Source: JAIQET01 sp035542575 (GTDB lineage Bacteria > Acidobacteriota > Terriglobia > Terriglobales > Acidobacteriaceae). From it: a stretch of DNA of 51,354 bases. Under the pieces are notes generated by a model. It worked only from the letters and a program-made list of their open reading frames with translations, had not been told where the DNA came from and did not search any database. Positions within the stretch are counted from its first letter, which is position 1; each line of letters starts with the position of its first letter. Below, one piece after another: positions 9,925-19,141 of this stretch. Location of the stretch: positions 1 to 51,354 of the forward strand of contig DATKLE010000054.1 of the NCBI GenBank assembly GCA_035542575.1. The letters are read 5' to 3'. The translations under genes and the position numbers were made by a program.

Positions 9925-12402
9925 TTGAAGAAGTTACGTCTTGTTCTGGTTTGTGTTCTGCTCGCTATCTCCGGCCTGGCAAATGCTCAGTCTCAACAGG
10001 GAGAAAAACCTCTGCCCAAGATCACCGAGAAAACCAGGCAGATGCGGCCGTTCCCCGGTTTTTTCCCCGTCTACTGGGACGAACACCAGGGCAAGATTTG
10101 GCTCCAGATTGACAAGTGGGACACCGAGTTCCTCTACCTTGACTCACTCACCGCTGGAATTGGGTCCAACGACATCGGCCTCGATCGCGGGCAACTAGGT
10201 GAGGGGCGCGTGGTGAAGTTCGAGCGGATTGGCCCTAAGGTCCTTCTCGTACAAGTCAATTACGGCTTCCGGGCCTCGAGCCAGAATCCAGCGGAACGGC
10301 GCGCGGTGGAAGACGCTTTCGCCCAGTCTGTCCTCTGGGGTTTTGAGGTCGCCGCCGAGGAAGATGGGAAAGCGCTGGTCGATGCCACATCGTTCTTCCT
10401 GAACGATGCCCACCACGTGGCGGAGACCCTGAAGCAAACCAAGCAAGGGATGTACCGAGTCGAGCCTACCCGGTCCGCAATTTATCTCACCAACACCAAG
10501 AACTTTCCGCAAAACACAGAAGTCGAATCCACCCTCACCTTCGTCGGCGATGAGCCTGGCAAGTTCGTGCAGGACGTGACGCCTGACCCCCGCGCCATCA
10601 CCGTGCGCGAGCACTACTCTCTGGTGCAGCTTCCCGATGGCAACTACCATCCACGCGAATTCGACCCGCGCGCCGGGTTCTTCGGCATCTCCTATCAGGA
10701 TTACAGCACCCCGGTAGGCCAGCCCTATGTGAAGCAGTTCATTGCGCGCCACCGCCTGCAGAAGAAGAATACCGCCGCGGCGGTGAGCGATCCGGTCAAG
10801 CCTATCGTCTATTACCTCGATCCCGGCGCCCCCGAACCCGTCCGCTCGGCACTGCTGGAAGGAGCTCGCTGGTGGAATCAGGCGTTCGAGGCAGCCGGCT
10901 ACCGCAATGCCTTCCGCGTGGAAATGCTGCCTCCCGATGTGGACCCCTTGGATGTCCGCTACAACGTTATCGAATGGGTCCATCGCGCGACCCGGGGATG
11001 GTCTTATGGCAGCTCAGTCGTGGACCCGCGCACTGGCGAGATCATCCAGGGCCACGTCTCGCTGGGTTCCTTGCGCTCCGATCAGGACTATCTCATCCTG
11101 GAAGGACTTCTTTCCCCGCACAAGAAAGGACAGCCGGACGACCCGCGCCTGCTGCAGACCGTGCTCGCGCGTTTGCGTCAACTCGCCGCCCATGAAGTCG
11201 GGCACACACTTGGCCTGATGCACAACTACATCGCCAGCACCGAAGGCCGCGCCTCGGTCATGGACTACCCCCATCCTCTGGTGAAGCTTGCCGGCGACGG
11301 TTCCCTTGATCTGAGCGACGCTTACGCCACCGGCATCGGGGAGTGGGACAAGGTCGCGATTCAGTACGGCTACTCCGATTTCGCGCCCGGAACCGATGAA
11401 AAGACGGCACTGAACGCAATCATCGAGAACGCCCGAGCGCGTGGCCTGATCTTCCTTACCGACCAGGACGCGCGTCCCCCGGGGAGCGCTCAGCCCCAGA
11501 CTCACCTTTGGGACAACGGGAAGAATGCGGTTGACGAACTGGACCGCGTCCTTACAGTACGCGCTCGCGCGCTCGATCAGTTTTCCGAGGCCGCCATCCG
11601 GGAAGGCACACCGATGGCGTTGCTCGAAGACGCGCTCGTCCCCGTATATCTGTTTCATCGCTACCAGACCAGGGCCGCAATCAAGGTGATCGGCGGGCAA
11701 ACTTACACCTATGCCTTGCGCGGCGATGGACAGATACCGACCACCCCTGTTCCAGCTGCTGAACAGCGCCGTGCCCTTGATGCTGTCCTGAAGGCCATTT
11801 CGCCGGAGACGCTTGCCATCCCTGATCGGATCGCTGCCTTGATTCCCCCCCATCCCGCTGGCTACGAACGCACCCGCGAGAGTTTCAACACGCACACCGG
11901 GATGACTTTCGATGCGATGGGCATGGCTGAAAGCGCAGCCCATCAGACGATCTCACTGTTGCTCGACCCCGAACGCGCGGCCCGGCTGGTCTCCTATCAC
12001 GGGCAGGACTCCGGCCAGTTGGGCTTGGGCGAAGTCCTCGATCGCCTTTTCGCAGCCACGTGGAAATCCAAAGCCGCGTCCGACAAGCTTGCCGCCGTCC
12101 AGCGCTCCATCGCCGACGTTGCCTTGAACGACGTCATGGCCCTCGCCGCCAACGATCACGCTGCCACTGAAGTTCGCGCCATGGCCTTGCTCAAACTGAC
12201 CGAACTGAAAGACTGGCTGACCACTCAAGCGCCAGGCACGGCCGGGGAGCAGGAGCGTGCGCACCTGCTCTTTGCCGCCGCACAAATCCGCAAGTTCGAG
12301 CAGGAGCCGGCACAAGTTTTGAAGTCCACGGAACCGCTCGCACCCCCGCCCGGTGCCCCAATTGGCTCACTGGGAACGGATGGCGACGATCTGGATTACT
12401 AG
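9925..12402 (+). CDS. Secreted zinc-dependent metalloprotease (DUF5117/DUF4953 type)
   Basis: An 825-residue exported protein. The N-terminus has a signal peptide (KKLRLVLVCVLLAISGLANA). The middle holds the extended zinc motif HEVGHTLGLMH with ligands His423, His427 and His433 and catalytic Glu424, the metzincin-like arrangement. The order of a DUF5118/DUF5117-like N-terminal part (FPGFFPVYWDEHQGKIWLQI) and a C-terminal DUF4953-like part matches a family common in Bacteroidota and Acidobacteriota, whose substrates are unknown to me. TTG at 9925 is the start: AAGGAGG lies four bases before it and the signal peptide begins there. Adjacent to a giant TonB receptor, it may generate peptides for uptake; that is inference. 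Confidence 0.88.
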   Translation: MKKLRLVLVCVLLAISGLANAQSQQGEKPLPKITEKTRQMRPFPGFFPVYWDEHQGKIWLQIDKWDTEFLYLDSLTAGIGSNDIGLDRGQLGEGRVVKFERIGPKVLLVQVNYGFRASSQNPAERRAVEDAFAQSVLWGFEVAAEEDGKALVDATSFFLNDAHHVAETLKQTKQGMYRVEPTRSAIYLTNTKNFPQNTEVESTLTFVGDEPGKFVQDVTPDPRAITVREHYSLVQLPDGNYHPREFDPRAGFFGISYQDYSTPVGQPYVKQFIARHRLQKKNTAAAVSDPVKPIVYYLDPGAPEPVRSALLEGARWWNQAFEAAGYRNAFRVEMLPPDVDPLDVRYNVIEWVHRATRGWSYGSSVVDPRTGEIIQGHVSLGSLRSDQDYLILEGLLSPHKKGQPDDPRLLQTVLARLRQLAAHEVGHTLGLMHNYIASTEGRASVMDYPHPLVKLAGDGSLDLSDAYATGIGEWDKVAIQYGYSDFAPGTDEKTALNAIIENARARGLIFLTDQDARPPGSAQPQTHLWDNGKNAVDELDRVLTVRARALDQFSEAAIREGTPMALLEDALVPVYLFHRYQTRAAIKVIGGQTYTYALRGDGQIPTTPVPAAEQRRALDAVLKAISPETLAIPDRIAALIPPHPAGYERTRESFNTHTGMTFDAMGMAESAAHQTISLLLDPERAARLVSYHGQDSGQLGLGEVLDRLFAATWKSKAASDKLAAVQRSIADVALNDVMALAANDHAATEVRAMALLKLTELKDWLTTQAPGTAGEQERAHLLFAAAQIRKFEQEPAQVLKSTEPLAPPPGAPIGSLGTDGDDLDY

Positions 12403-12819
12403 CAGTACGGTCCCCCATCCAGCAGGCCGCGCCATTTCACAGCCTCGGGGTGTGAGAACTGTTGCAGTTGCTACCGTCCCTTGTGGCGAGAAGGGAACAG
12501 GTTCGCGCTGATCGTGGGCGTGTTCTGCGTGGATGTCGATTTGTTTCCTCGCTGTCTTTGTTGCTGCTCTCGCTGGAATCGCTCCGAAAACTCATAGGAG
12601 CGGGCCGGCTTTCCCATGTTTTTTGGGAGAGCGCAACTGCGATTTCCAGTCTTGTTGTGCCAAGCCCGCGTCCGTAGCTGACTCATTCCTCGTCGCTCCC
12701 AGCGACTCGCGCGCGAATTGTGTTTCGCGCCGGATTGGCCAGCAACCTGCACCTCCAAGGGCAACTACTTTCTGCGCTTTCCGCGCTGTAGAGGGTGAAA
12801 CAAACAGGAGATTCACAGT
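12403..12819 (+). other. Gene-free stretch upstream of the giant TonB receptor
   Basis: About 417 bases without a convincing gene: short frames exist on both strands but none has a ribosome binding site, sensible composition or a recognisable product. I see no riboswitch signature and no strong -35/-10 pair. The only clear signal is ACAGGAG shortly before the ATG at 12820. It probably holds the promoter and a longish leader of the receptor gene. Confidence 0.5.
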
Positions 12820-15800
12820 ATGAAGAGCATGAAGTTTGCTGTCTTGGCTTTGTTGGCATTGTCACTTTGTCTGCCCGTTGGTCTTTTTGCGCAGGAGGTG
12901 GCCTCGCTGACCGGAGTGGTCAGCGACAAAACCGGAGCGGTGCTTCCCGGCGCTACGCTCAAGCTGTTGGACACCAGAACCAACACCAGCTATGAAGCCA
13001 CCACCAATTCCCTTGGGTCGTACGTGTTTGTGAAACTGCCGCCGGGACCGGGTTACAAGCTCACCGTCACCAAGGATGGCTTTGATTCGGTCACCATCGC
13101 CGACCTTTACCTTGGCGTTCAATCCACCCGCACCCAAAACGTCCAGTTAGAAGTGGGCGCGGTCAGCCAAAGCGTGGAAGTCTCGGCGGTGGGGCAAGGA
13201 GTGACTCTCGATACCACCGACGCCACCATCGGCAACAATTTCGACATGCGCAGCGTGCATGACTTGCCCATCCAGGTGCGCGATTCGCCGGCCGCTCTGC
13301 TGCGCCTGCAACCCGGCGTGGTGGACGCGGCTGTCAGCGACGATCCCAACTCCAGCCGCGACGGAGCGGTCACCGGCGCCCGCTCCGACCAGGGCAACAT
13401 CACTCTGGATGGACTGGACGTCAACGATTTCGCCACCGGTCAAGCTTTTTCTACGGTCGGCAATGCGCCGGTGGATTCCATCCAGGAGTTTCGCGGTGAG
13501 ACCGCCAATCCGCTGGCCGCCAGCGGGCGCGGCAGCGGCGCGCAGATCAACTTGACCACCAAGAGCGGAACCAACACCTGGCATGGGTCCGCCTATGAGT
13601 ACCACCGCAACACCATCACGGAAGCGAACACCTTCTTCAATAACCGTGACGGTCTGCCCAGAACCAAACTCATCCGCAACCAATTTGGCGCGGACCTCGG
13701 CGGTCCCATCCTTAAGGACAAGTTGTTCTTCTTCTTCGACTACCAGGGAAGGCGTGATGCCCGTGAGGACTCGGTATTGACCATCGTGCCCCTGGACGGC
13801 TTCCGCAACGGCGATGTCTCCTACATCAACAACAGCGCCGGTTGCACCAACCAGAGTCGCATCAACACGCAGCCCAATTGCATCACCACCTTGTCAGCTG
13901 CTGACCTCGCAACGATCGATCCCCAGCACGTGGGCCCCGATGCCGCCCTGCTGAGTTTCATCAACAGCCGCTATCCCCGCGCCAACGATCTCACGGTCGG
14001 GGACGGCGTGAATACCGGCGGCTTTCGCTTTAACTCTCCCGTGGGGCGCACCGCCAACGACTACGTCACCCGCATTGACTACAACCTTTCCAGCAAGATG
14101 AAGCTGTTCGGTCGGTTCAGCATTCTCCGCGACACCGGCGGCGACGATGTTAACTTTTCGGCCCCGATCCAGTTCCCCGGGGACCCGCTCAGCCACACCA
14201 TTGTGGACACCAGCTATTCCTACGTCATCGGGCACACCTGGACCATCAGCAACAACAAGATCAACCAGTTTGTCTTCGGGGAGACCCGTTCCCAGCTCAA
14301 CTTCCCAACCCTGTTTAACCCGGTCGGGAGCACGTTCTACCAGAACTTCGGACCCCTCACCGGTCCATTCTCCCAGCAGCAGTCTCAGCACCGCATTGTT
14401 CCCGTCCCGATCTTCCGCGATGATTTCACTTATGTGCGCGGAACTCACACCATTCAGGTCGGGGCCACCTTCAAGCCCATTCTTTCCCAGACCAACCAGG
14501 TGAACGACTTCAACTTTGTCACTCTCGGTTTGGGAGGAAGAATCAACAACTTGAATGCGAGCTTGCGTCCGGCCGACATCCTGGACGATCCCGTCACCCA
14601 GAACCTCTGGGACAGCTCCTTTACTTTTGACCTGGGACGTTTCGGCAATATCGGAAGCAACTTCAACAACGGGGTAAACCTGCAGCCCCTGCCGCAGGGT
14701 AGCGGCGCGACCCGCGATTATCGCTACTACGAGACCGAGGTCTATCTGCAGGATACCTGGCGCATGCGCACCGATCTGACCATGACCTACGGCCTGCGCT
14801 ATCAGTATTACTCGGTTCCGTATGAGGTCCACGGCTTCGAGGCGGTCCCGAACCTGGGTTTTGCCAACGTCTTTGATGCGCGCGTCCCGCTGGGTGCGCA
14901 GGGGATTCCCGGCCCGCAGCCGATTACCACCTACGACCTTGCCGGGAAGGCCAACCACGGCCCGGGCTTTTACCACCCCGACTGGAGGGACTTCGCGCCT
15001 CGGCTCAGCTTCGCCTATAACCCTTCGAAATCTGACGGTTTCCTGGGGCGGCTGCTGGGCGATCGCAAGACGGTGATTCGCGCAGGCGCTGGCGTGGTCT
15101 TCGACCACCCGGTCACCAACGCGCTCAACTTCATCCAGAACCAAGCCTCGTATCTCTTTCAGAACGCCTCCGCTACACCCTTTGGCACTACGGGTGATCC
15201 TGCGGGATCGCTGCTGAACGATCCCCGCTTCACCGCGCTGAATGAGCTGCCCCAGTTGACTCCGCCCACGCCCATCACTCGTCCCTTCGCGCCGTTTGTG
15301 GACGAGAATGGCCCGTTTGGGACGGCCACCGGGCAGGCCAACTACGCCATTGATCCGAACCTGAAAACACCGTACTCCCTGGTGTACAGCTTCGGCATTC
15401 AGCGTGAACTGCCGGGCAACTTCGTGTTCGAGGCCAACTATTTCGCCCGACTCGGTCGGCGCCTGCTGGCGCAATCTGATGCCGGCCAGATTGTGAACTT
15501 CAAGGATCCGGCTTCCGGACAACTGCTGGCCAACGCGTTTGCCTCGCTCTCCCGCCAGGTACGCGCCAACCCGAGCGCACCCGTGACGGCACAGCCGTTC
15601 TTTGAGAACCAGATCCCGGCCGCCATCGGGGTCGATTGCAACACCGCCTTCGGCGAGAGTTGCTCCCAGTTCATCGTAGACAATCTCGGCGTGCTGGTAT
15701 CCCGGGGAGACATGGGAGATGTGGTGCAAGCCTTGTCTGCCGGCTTGCTGAACCCCGGCGTCGGGCTGGCACCACAATTCGCCACCGACGCGTACATCAC

Positions 15801-16611
15801 CAACAAGTCCTTCTCCAGCTACAACGGCTTGTTGCTCACCCTGCACAAGAAGCTGTCGCACAACCTGCAGTTTGACTTCAACTACACCTACGCGCATTCC
15901 ATCGACAACGTCTCCTCGCCGGCCAACAATGTCTTTGGCGCGGGGGCGGCTTTTTCCGGAGGCTTGATCTGCGATGTCACCGATCTGAGCGTATGCCGCG
16001 GAAACTCTGACTTCGATGTCACCCATAACATCACGGTCAACGGCATATACGACCTGCCGTTCGGCCACGGCAAGCGTTTTGGCGGCAACGTCTCCGGATG
16101 GCTCAACCAGATCATCGGAGGCTGGCAGATCGCAGGGATTCAGACCTGGCGCACCGGCTTTGCCTTCACCACCACGGCCAATGCGTTCCCCATCAGTTTC
16201 GCTGGGAACGTCCCAGCCGTCTTTAACGGCAACACCGCGGCCCTCAGGACGGATGTCCACACCGATCCGGCCACAGGCGCGCTGCAGTTGTTTGCTGACC
16301 CCACGGCGGCTCGAGGCGCCTTCAGTGGCCCGCTCGGCCTGCAGGCCGGCAGCCGTAACAACCTGCGCGGACCGCGCTTCTCCAACCTCGACCTCGCATT
16401 CAGTAAGCATTTCCCCATCCGCGAGCGCCTTGCGCTGGAGTTCCGCGCCGAAGCCTACAATCTGTTCAACCACCCCAACTTTGGGTTACCCGGCGTGCTC
16501 AACAGCAGCGTCGGCACCGCCGATATCACCAACCCCAGCCAGTTTGGGGTGATCACCACCACAGCCTCCGACCCACGCGAATGGCAGTTCGCGCTGCGGT
16601 TTGATTTCTGA
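12820..16611 (+). CDS. Large TonB-dependent receptor with carboxypeptidase-regulatory domain (Oar-like)
   Basis: A 1263-residue outer-membrane protein. After a signal peptide (residues 1-25) comes a CarboxypepD_reg/SusC-like beta-sandwich domain (SLTGVVSDKTGAVLPGATL), then a plug region with LDGLDVNDF and a very long beta-barrel that ends in FALRFDF, the terminal aromatic signature for barrel assembly. Oar-like receptors of this size are greatly expanded in Acidobacteriota; substrates are usually unknown, perhaps polysaccharides or peptides. Nearby genes encode a TonB-like protein and a secreted protease. The ATG at 12820 has ACAGGAG upstream; ATG 12829 is a second possible start. A strong terminator follows at 16633. 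Confidence 0.9.
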   Translation: MKSMKFAVLALLALSLCLPVGLFAQEVASLTGVVSDKTGAVLPGATLKLLDTRTNTSYEATTNSLGSYVFVKLPPGPGYKLTVTKDGFDSVTIADLYLGVQSTRTQNVQLEVGAVSQSVEVSAVGQGVTLDTTDATIGNNFDMRSVHDLPIQVRDSPAALLRLQPGVVDAAVSDDPNSSRDGAVTGARSDQGNITLDGLDVNDFATGQAFSTVGNAPVDSIQEFRGETANPLAASGRGSGAQINLTTKSGTNTWHGSAYEYHRNTITEANTFFNNRDGLPRTKLIRNQFGADLGGPILKDKLFFFFDYQGRRDAREDSVLTIVPLDGFRNGDVSYINNSAGCTNQSRINTQPNCITTLSAADLATIDPQHVGPDAALLSFINSRYPRANDLTVGDGVNTGGFRFNSPVGRTANDYVTRIDYNLSSKMKLFGRFSILRDTGGDDVNFSAPIQFPGDPLSHTIVDTSYSYVIGHTWTISNNKINQFVFGETRSQLNFPTLFNPVGSTFYQNFGPLTGPFSQQQSQHRIVPVPIFRDDFTYVRGTHTIQVGATFKPILSQTNQVNDFNFVTLGLGGRINNLNASLRPADILDDPVTQNLWDSSFTFDLGRFGNIGSNFNNGVNLQPLPQGSGATRDYRYYETEVYLQDTWRMRTDLTMTYGLRYQYYSVPYEVHGFEAVPNLGFANVFDARVPLGAQGIPGPQPITTYDLAGKANHGPGFYHPDWRDFAPRLSFAYNPSKSDGFLGRLLGDRKTVIRAGAGVVFDHPVTNALNFIQNQASYLFQNASATPFGTTGDPAGSLLNDPRFTALNELPQLTPPTPITRPFAPFVDENGPFGTATGQANYAIDPNLKTPYSLVYSFGIQRELPGNFVFEANYFARLGRRLLAQSDAGQIVNFKDPASGQLLANAFASLSRQVRANPSAPVTAQPFFENQIPAAIGVDCNTAFGESCSQFIVDNLGVLVSRGDMGDVVQALSAGLLNPGVGLAPQFATDAYITNKSFSSYNGLLLTLHKKLSHNLQFDFNYTYAHSIDNVSSPANNVFGAGAAFSGGLICDVTDLSVCRGNSDFDVTHNITVNGIYDLPFGHGKRFGGNVSGWLNQIIGGWQIAGIQTWRTGFAFTTTANAFPISFAGNVPAVFNGNTAALRTDVHTDPATGALQLFADPTAARGAFSGPLGLQAGSRNNLRGPRFSNLDLAFSKHFPIRERLALEFRAEAYNLFNHPNFGLPGVLNSSVGTADITNPSQFGVITTTASDPREWQFALRFDF

Positions 16612-16632
16612 TTCTGGGGAGTGCACTTGGAA

Positions 16633-16662
16633 GGGCCGGTCAGTTGACTGGCCCATTTTTTT
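16633..16662 (+). terminator. Rho-independent terminator of the TonB receptor gene
   Basis: GGGCCGGTC and GACTGGCCC pair (one G-U) around a four-base loop and are followed after one base by seven T residues, 22 bases after the stop codon. Confidence 0.92.
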
Positions 16663-16807
16663 GCCTGTCTCCGGCGGGACACAGTGTCTGCGCGCCACCA
16701 CAAATCCACCCCGGATTGTGTCTCCTAACTGATTACAAATAAGCAACATAACCTTTGGTTGCCAGCCTGCCACTTCCTTCAGCGCAAGCCCACAGAAGGT
16801 GGCAGCA

Positions 16808-17419
16808 ATGAGACGGGTCGCCGGGAGATCGAGGGTCTACAGAGTCAGCGAAGCAATCCTTGTTGCCTTGGCCCTGACCGCGACCCGCATGGCGGTCGCC
16901 CAAGACCCGACGCACCCTAGCATCGCATTTCACCGCGTACAGTCCTTTCGCCGCGTGCTGGTCAGCATCCCCGACCGCAAGCTGGCCGTGTTGGAAGACG
17001 GCAGAGTGATTCGCACTTTCCCCGTCGCGGTGGGTGCGAAGGTAACCCCGAGTCCCAGTGGACAGTTCCAGATCGTTCGCCGTGTGGCCAATCCGGCCTA
17101 CTACCATCCCGGCGTGGTCATTCCTCCCGGCCCCGACAACCCGGTCGGGACCCGTTGGGTGGGGCTCAGCCAGAAAGGTTACGGGATTCATGGAACGAAT
17201 GAGCCCAGTTCCATCGGCAAGGCCCGGTCGCACGGCTGCATTCGCATGCGCAATCGCGATGTCGAACAGTTCTTCACCCTGGTGAGCGTGGGCGACACGG
17301 TGGAGATTCGCTCGGAGCGAGACGAGCAAACAGCAGAGGTTTTCGGAACCGAGGCAGACACCACACAGACTTCAGATGCCCAGGTGCAGGCTGCGGCCGG
17401 TGTGACTAGCGGGCAGTAG
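16808..17419 (+). CDS. L,D-transpeptidase (YkuD domain)
   Basis: A 203-residue exported enzyme expected to form 3-3 cross-links in peptidoglycan or attach proteins to it. An N-terminal hydrophobic segment (about residues 12-32) acts as a signal or anchor. The YkuD domain begins at VLVSIPDRKLAVLEDG and contains the HGTNEPSSIGKARSHGCIRM active-site block with the catalytic cysteine in SHGCIRM. The start ATG 16808 has GAAGG upstream; GTG 16799 is an alternative. It is followed closely by a membrane miniprotein and an SPFH protein, all on the same strand with good Shine-Dalgarno sequences, so they may form one envelope-related unit. Confidence 0.92.
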   Translation: MRRVAGRSRVYRVSEAILVALALTATRMAVAQDPTHPSIAFHRVQSFRRVLVSIPDRKLAVLEDGRVIRTFPVAVGAKVTPSPSGQFQIVRRVANPAYYHPGVVIPPGPDNPVGTRWVGLSQKGYGIHGTNEPSSIGKARSHGCIRMRNRDVEQFFTLVSVGDTVEIRSERDEQTAEVFGTEADTTQTSDAQVQAAAGVTSGQ

Positions 17420-17446
17420 CCCGAACGAATTTATCAGGAGGACACT

Positions 17447-17599
17447 ATGCAGCTCGCGATCACAGCTATGGCAGTTGTCGCCGGATTGGTTTTCTCACTG
17501 GCGATCGCGCTTCTGGTCGAGGAGTTGATCTTCGGCAAAGTTTTTCGGCTGCTTTCAGCCCGGCGGGCGGTACCTGTCAAGTCTGAGCCCAGGCGCTGA
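17447..17599 (+). CDS. Membrane miniprotein, 50 residues
   Basis: The frame runs from ATG 17447, nine bases after a strong CAGGAGG, to TGA 17597. It encodes one hydrophobic helix (about residues 4-25, AITAMAVVAGLVFSLAIALL) followed by VEELIFGKVFRLL and a basic tail rich in arginine (SARRAVPVKSEPRR). It sits 27 bases after the L,D-transpeptidase and 20 bases before the SPFH gene, with Shine-Dalgarno signals at each start. The gene spacing, ribosome binding site and clean single-pass design make it likely to be real. Its function is unknown; a partner or regulator of either neighbour is conceivable. Confidence 0.75.
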   Translation: MQLAITAMAVVAGLVFSLAIALLVEELIFGKVFRLLSARRAVPVKSEPRR

Positions 17600-17619
17600 A
17601 GCGCGGAAGGAGAACCACC

Positions 17620-18933
17620 ATGTTATTTCTCAAGTATTCGCTGGTGTTTGGCGGCGTCGGCATGATCGTGGTTGCCGTCGCCATGCTCGCCTACGACCTC
17701 TACCGGGAAGTGCCGCTGAAGGACGGAATGCAACCCTTGCCGGCCCTTCGGCACATTCGCTGGCGCGGCGCACTCGCCCTGGCGCTGCTGGCCTGGGGAC
17801 CGATTCTGCTGGCTTCGAGCATCGTCGTTGTCCCCAGCGGCACGGCCGGGGTCCGCGTCAGCCAGACTAGAGGCACGCTGGCCGGCACGCTCTATCCCGG
17901 AGTCCACTTCGTCACCCCGTTGGCTGAGAGTGTCGTTCTGTTCGACACCCGCGACCAGCTGTTCACCACCGGCGCAATCGAGGCACCGGGCAAGACGGCG
18001 TCCGCAGTTGGCCCTAAGCCCGAGCCCTTGAACGTTCAAGCCAAGGAAGGCCTCACCCTCGGGCTCTCTATTACCGTTCGCTACCGCCTCGATCCGAAGC
18101 ATCTCGACTACATCCAGGCCAATCTGCCCTTGCCGGTGGAAAGAGAGATCGTGCCCTCAGTTGTGACCACCGCCTGGCGAGAGATCGTTCCCAACTACAC
18201 CGTGCGCGACGTGTTCGCAGCCAAGCGTGAAGAAGTCCGCAAGCGCGCCGCCGACATCATCACCCAAAAGCTGGCGGCCGACGGAATCATCGTGAAAGAA
18301 GTCATGCTGCGCGACATCCAGCTGCCGCCCGAATACGCCAAGGGTCTGGAAAACTTGTTACTCAAGGAGCAGGAGAACGACCAGATGGGCGTACAAACTG
18401 AGATTCAGCAAAAGCAGGTGCGGATTGCCGAGCTTGAGGCCGAGGCTGCCAAGGTGCAGCAGGTCAAGCAGGCGGAAGGCCAAGCCCAGGTGCGCGTCCT
18501 GGAAGCCAAGGGTGAGGCTGATGCCATGCAGTACACTCTGCCACTGAAAGAAAAGCAGATTCAGCAGTCCCGCCTGGAAGCGGAAGCGCGCAAGGAAGCG
18601 ACCGTGCAAAACGCCGAAGCTCTGGCCGAAGCCAAGGTCATTGACAGCAAGGCCGAGATGGAGCGCCGCAAGCTGCTGGCCCAGGCCGAAGCCGACCGCA
18701 TTCGGGTGACGGCTGTCGCCGACGCCGAGCGCATGAAAAGTGAAGGCGAGATCCTGAAACAGAATCCCCTGCTGATCAACAAAATTGTCGCCGAGAGGTT
18801 ATCGGACAAGCTGCAGATCATGATGGTGCCCTCGGACGGGAAATTTTTCTTTGCTAACGACGTCTTGCGCAGCATGAACATGGCGAACCACGCCAGCCAG
18901 GCGGAGGAACCACCCACTCCTCCCCAGAACTGA
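17620..18933 (+). CDS. SPFH/band 7 (flotillin-like) membrane protein
   Basis: A 437-residue protein with two N-terminal membrane helices (about residues 5-27 and 50-70), then an SPFH domain beginning near VVPSGTAGVRVS (residues 71-250), and a long alanine/glutamate-rich coiled coil (about 250-395) with repeated AEA and QAE patterns, ending in a proline-rich tail. SPFH proteins form ring or cage assemblies that organise membrane microdomains or sequester proteases. The prohibitin-like region (GLTLGLSITVRYRLDP) is clear. GAAGGAG precedes the ATG at 17620. It has no NfeD partner next to it; the upstream miniprotein and L,D-transpeptidase are the only close same-strand genes. Confidence 0.88.
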   Translation: MLFLKYSLVFGGVGMIVVAVAMLAYDLYREVPLKDGMQPLPALRHIRWRGALALALLAWGPILLASSIVVVPSGTAGVRVSQTRGTLAGTLYPGVHFVTPLAESVVLFDTRDQLFTTGAIEAPGKTASAVGPKPEPLNVQAKEGLTLGLSITVRYRLDPKHLDYIQANLPLPVEREIVPSVVTTAWREIVPNYTVRDVFAAKREEVRKRAADIITQKLAADGIIVKEVMLRDIQLPPEYAKGLENLLLKEQENDQMGVQTEIQQKQVRIAELEAEAAKVQQVKQAEGQAQVRVLEAKGEADAMQYTLPLKEKQIQQSRLEAEARKEATVQNAEALAEAKVIDSKAEMERRKLLAQAEADRIRVTAVADAERMKSEGEILKQNPLLINKIVAERLSDKLQIMMVPSDGKFFFANDVLRSMNMANHASQAEEPPTPPQN

Positions 18934-18957
18934 GGCTCCGTGTCTGAACTTGTTATT

Positions 18958-19073
18958 GGCGTCATCCTGAACGGTCCTGAGACCGTGAAGCACCTTGCGT
19001 GCAGCGGCAACCCTGAATCCCATGCCACGCGCGCCAGATCCTTCAGAAGCTGGCATTTCTTCAGGATGACGCC
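18958..19073. repeat. 116-bp inverted-repeat element, copy 2
   Basis: The left arm begins GGCGTCATCCTGAACGG and the right arm ends TTCAGGATGACGCC; inner segments such as GCGCCAGATCCTTC are shared with copy 1 at 939-1054. The length, 116 bases, is identical to copy 1. It fills the gap between the SPFH gene and the next gene and could form a long hairpin. Confidence 0.82.
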
Positions 19074-19120
19074 CCCGAAGAAGGGCTTAGGGAATGACCA
19101 GTCGCAGCCACAACGCGGTT

Positions 19121-19126
19121 TATAAT
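19121..19126 (+). promoter_or_regulatory. Perfect -10 hexamer TATAAT close to a start codon
   Basis: TATAAT lies 15 bases before the ATG at 19142, which would give a leader of about nine bases. No good -35 hexamer is seen 16-18 bases upstream, so this is a moderate call. Confidence 0.5.
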
Positions 19127-19141
19127 GCGCCCATCCCGCCG

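Noticed and set aside
13894..16473. 859-codon open frame on the minus strand
   Set aside because: Antisense shadow of the large TonB receptor; composition (many V, G, E) is that of a reversed frame and no start signal is present.
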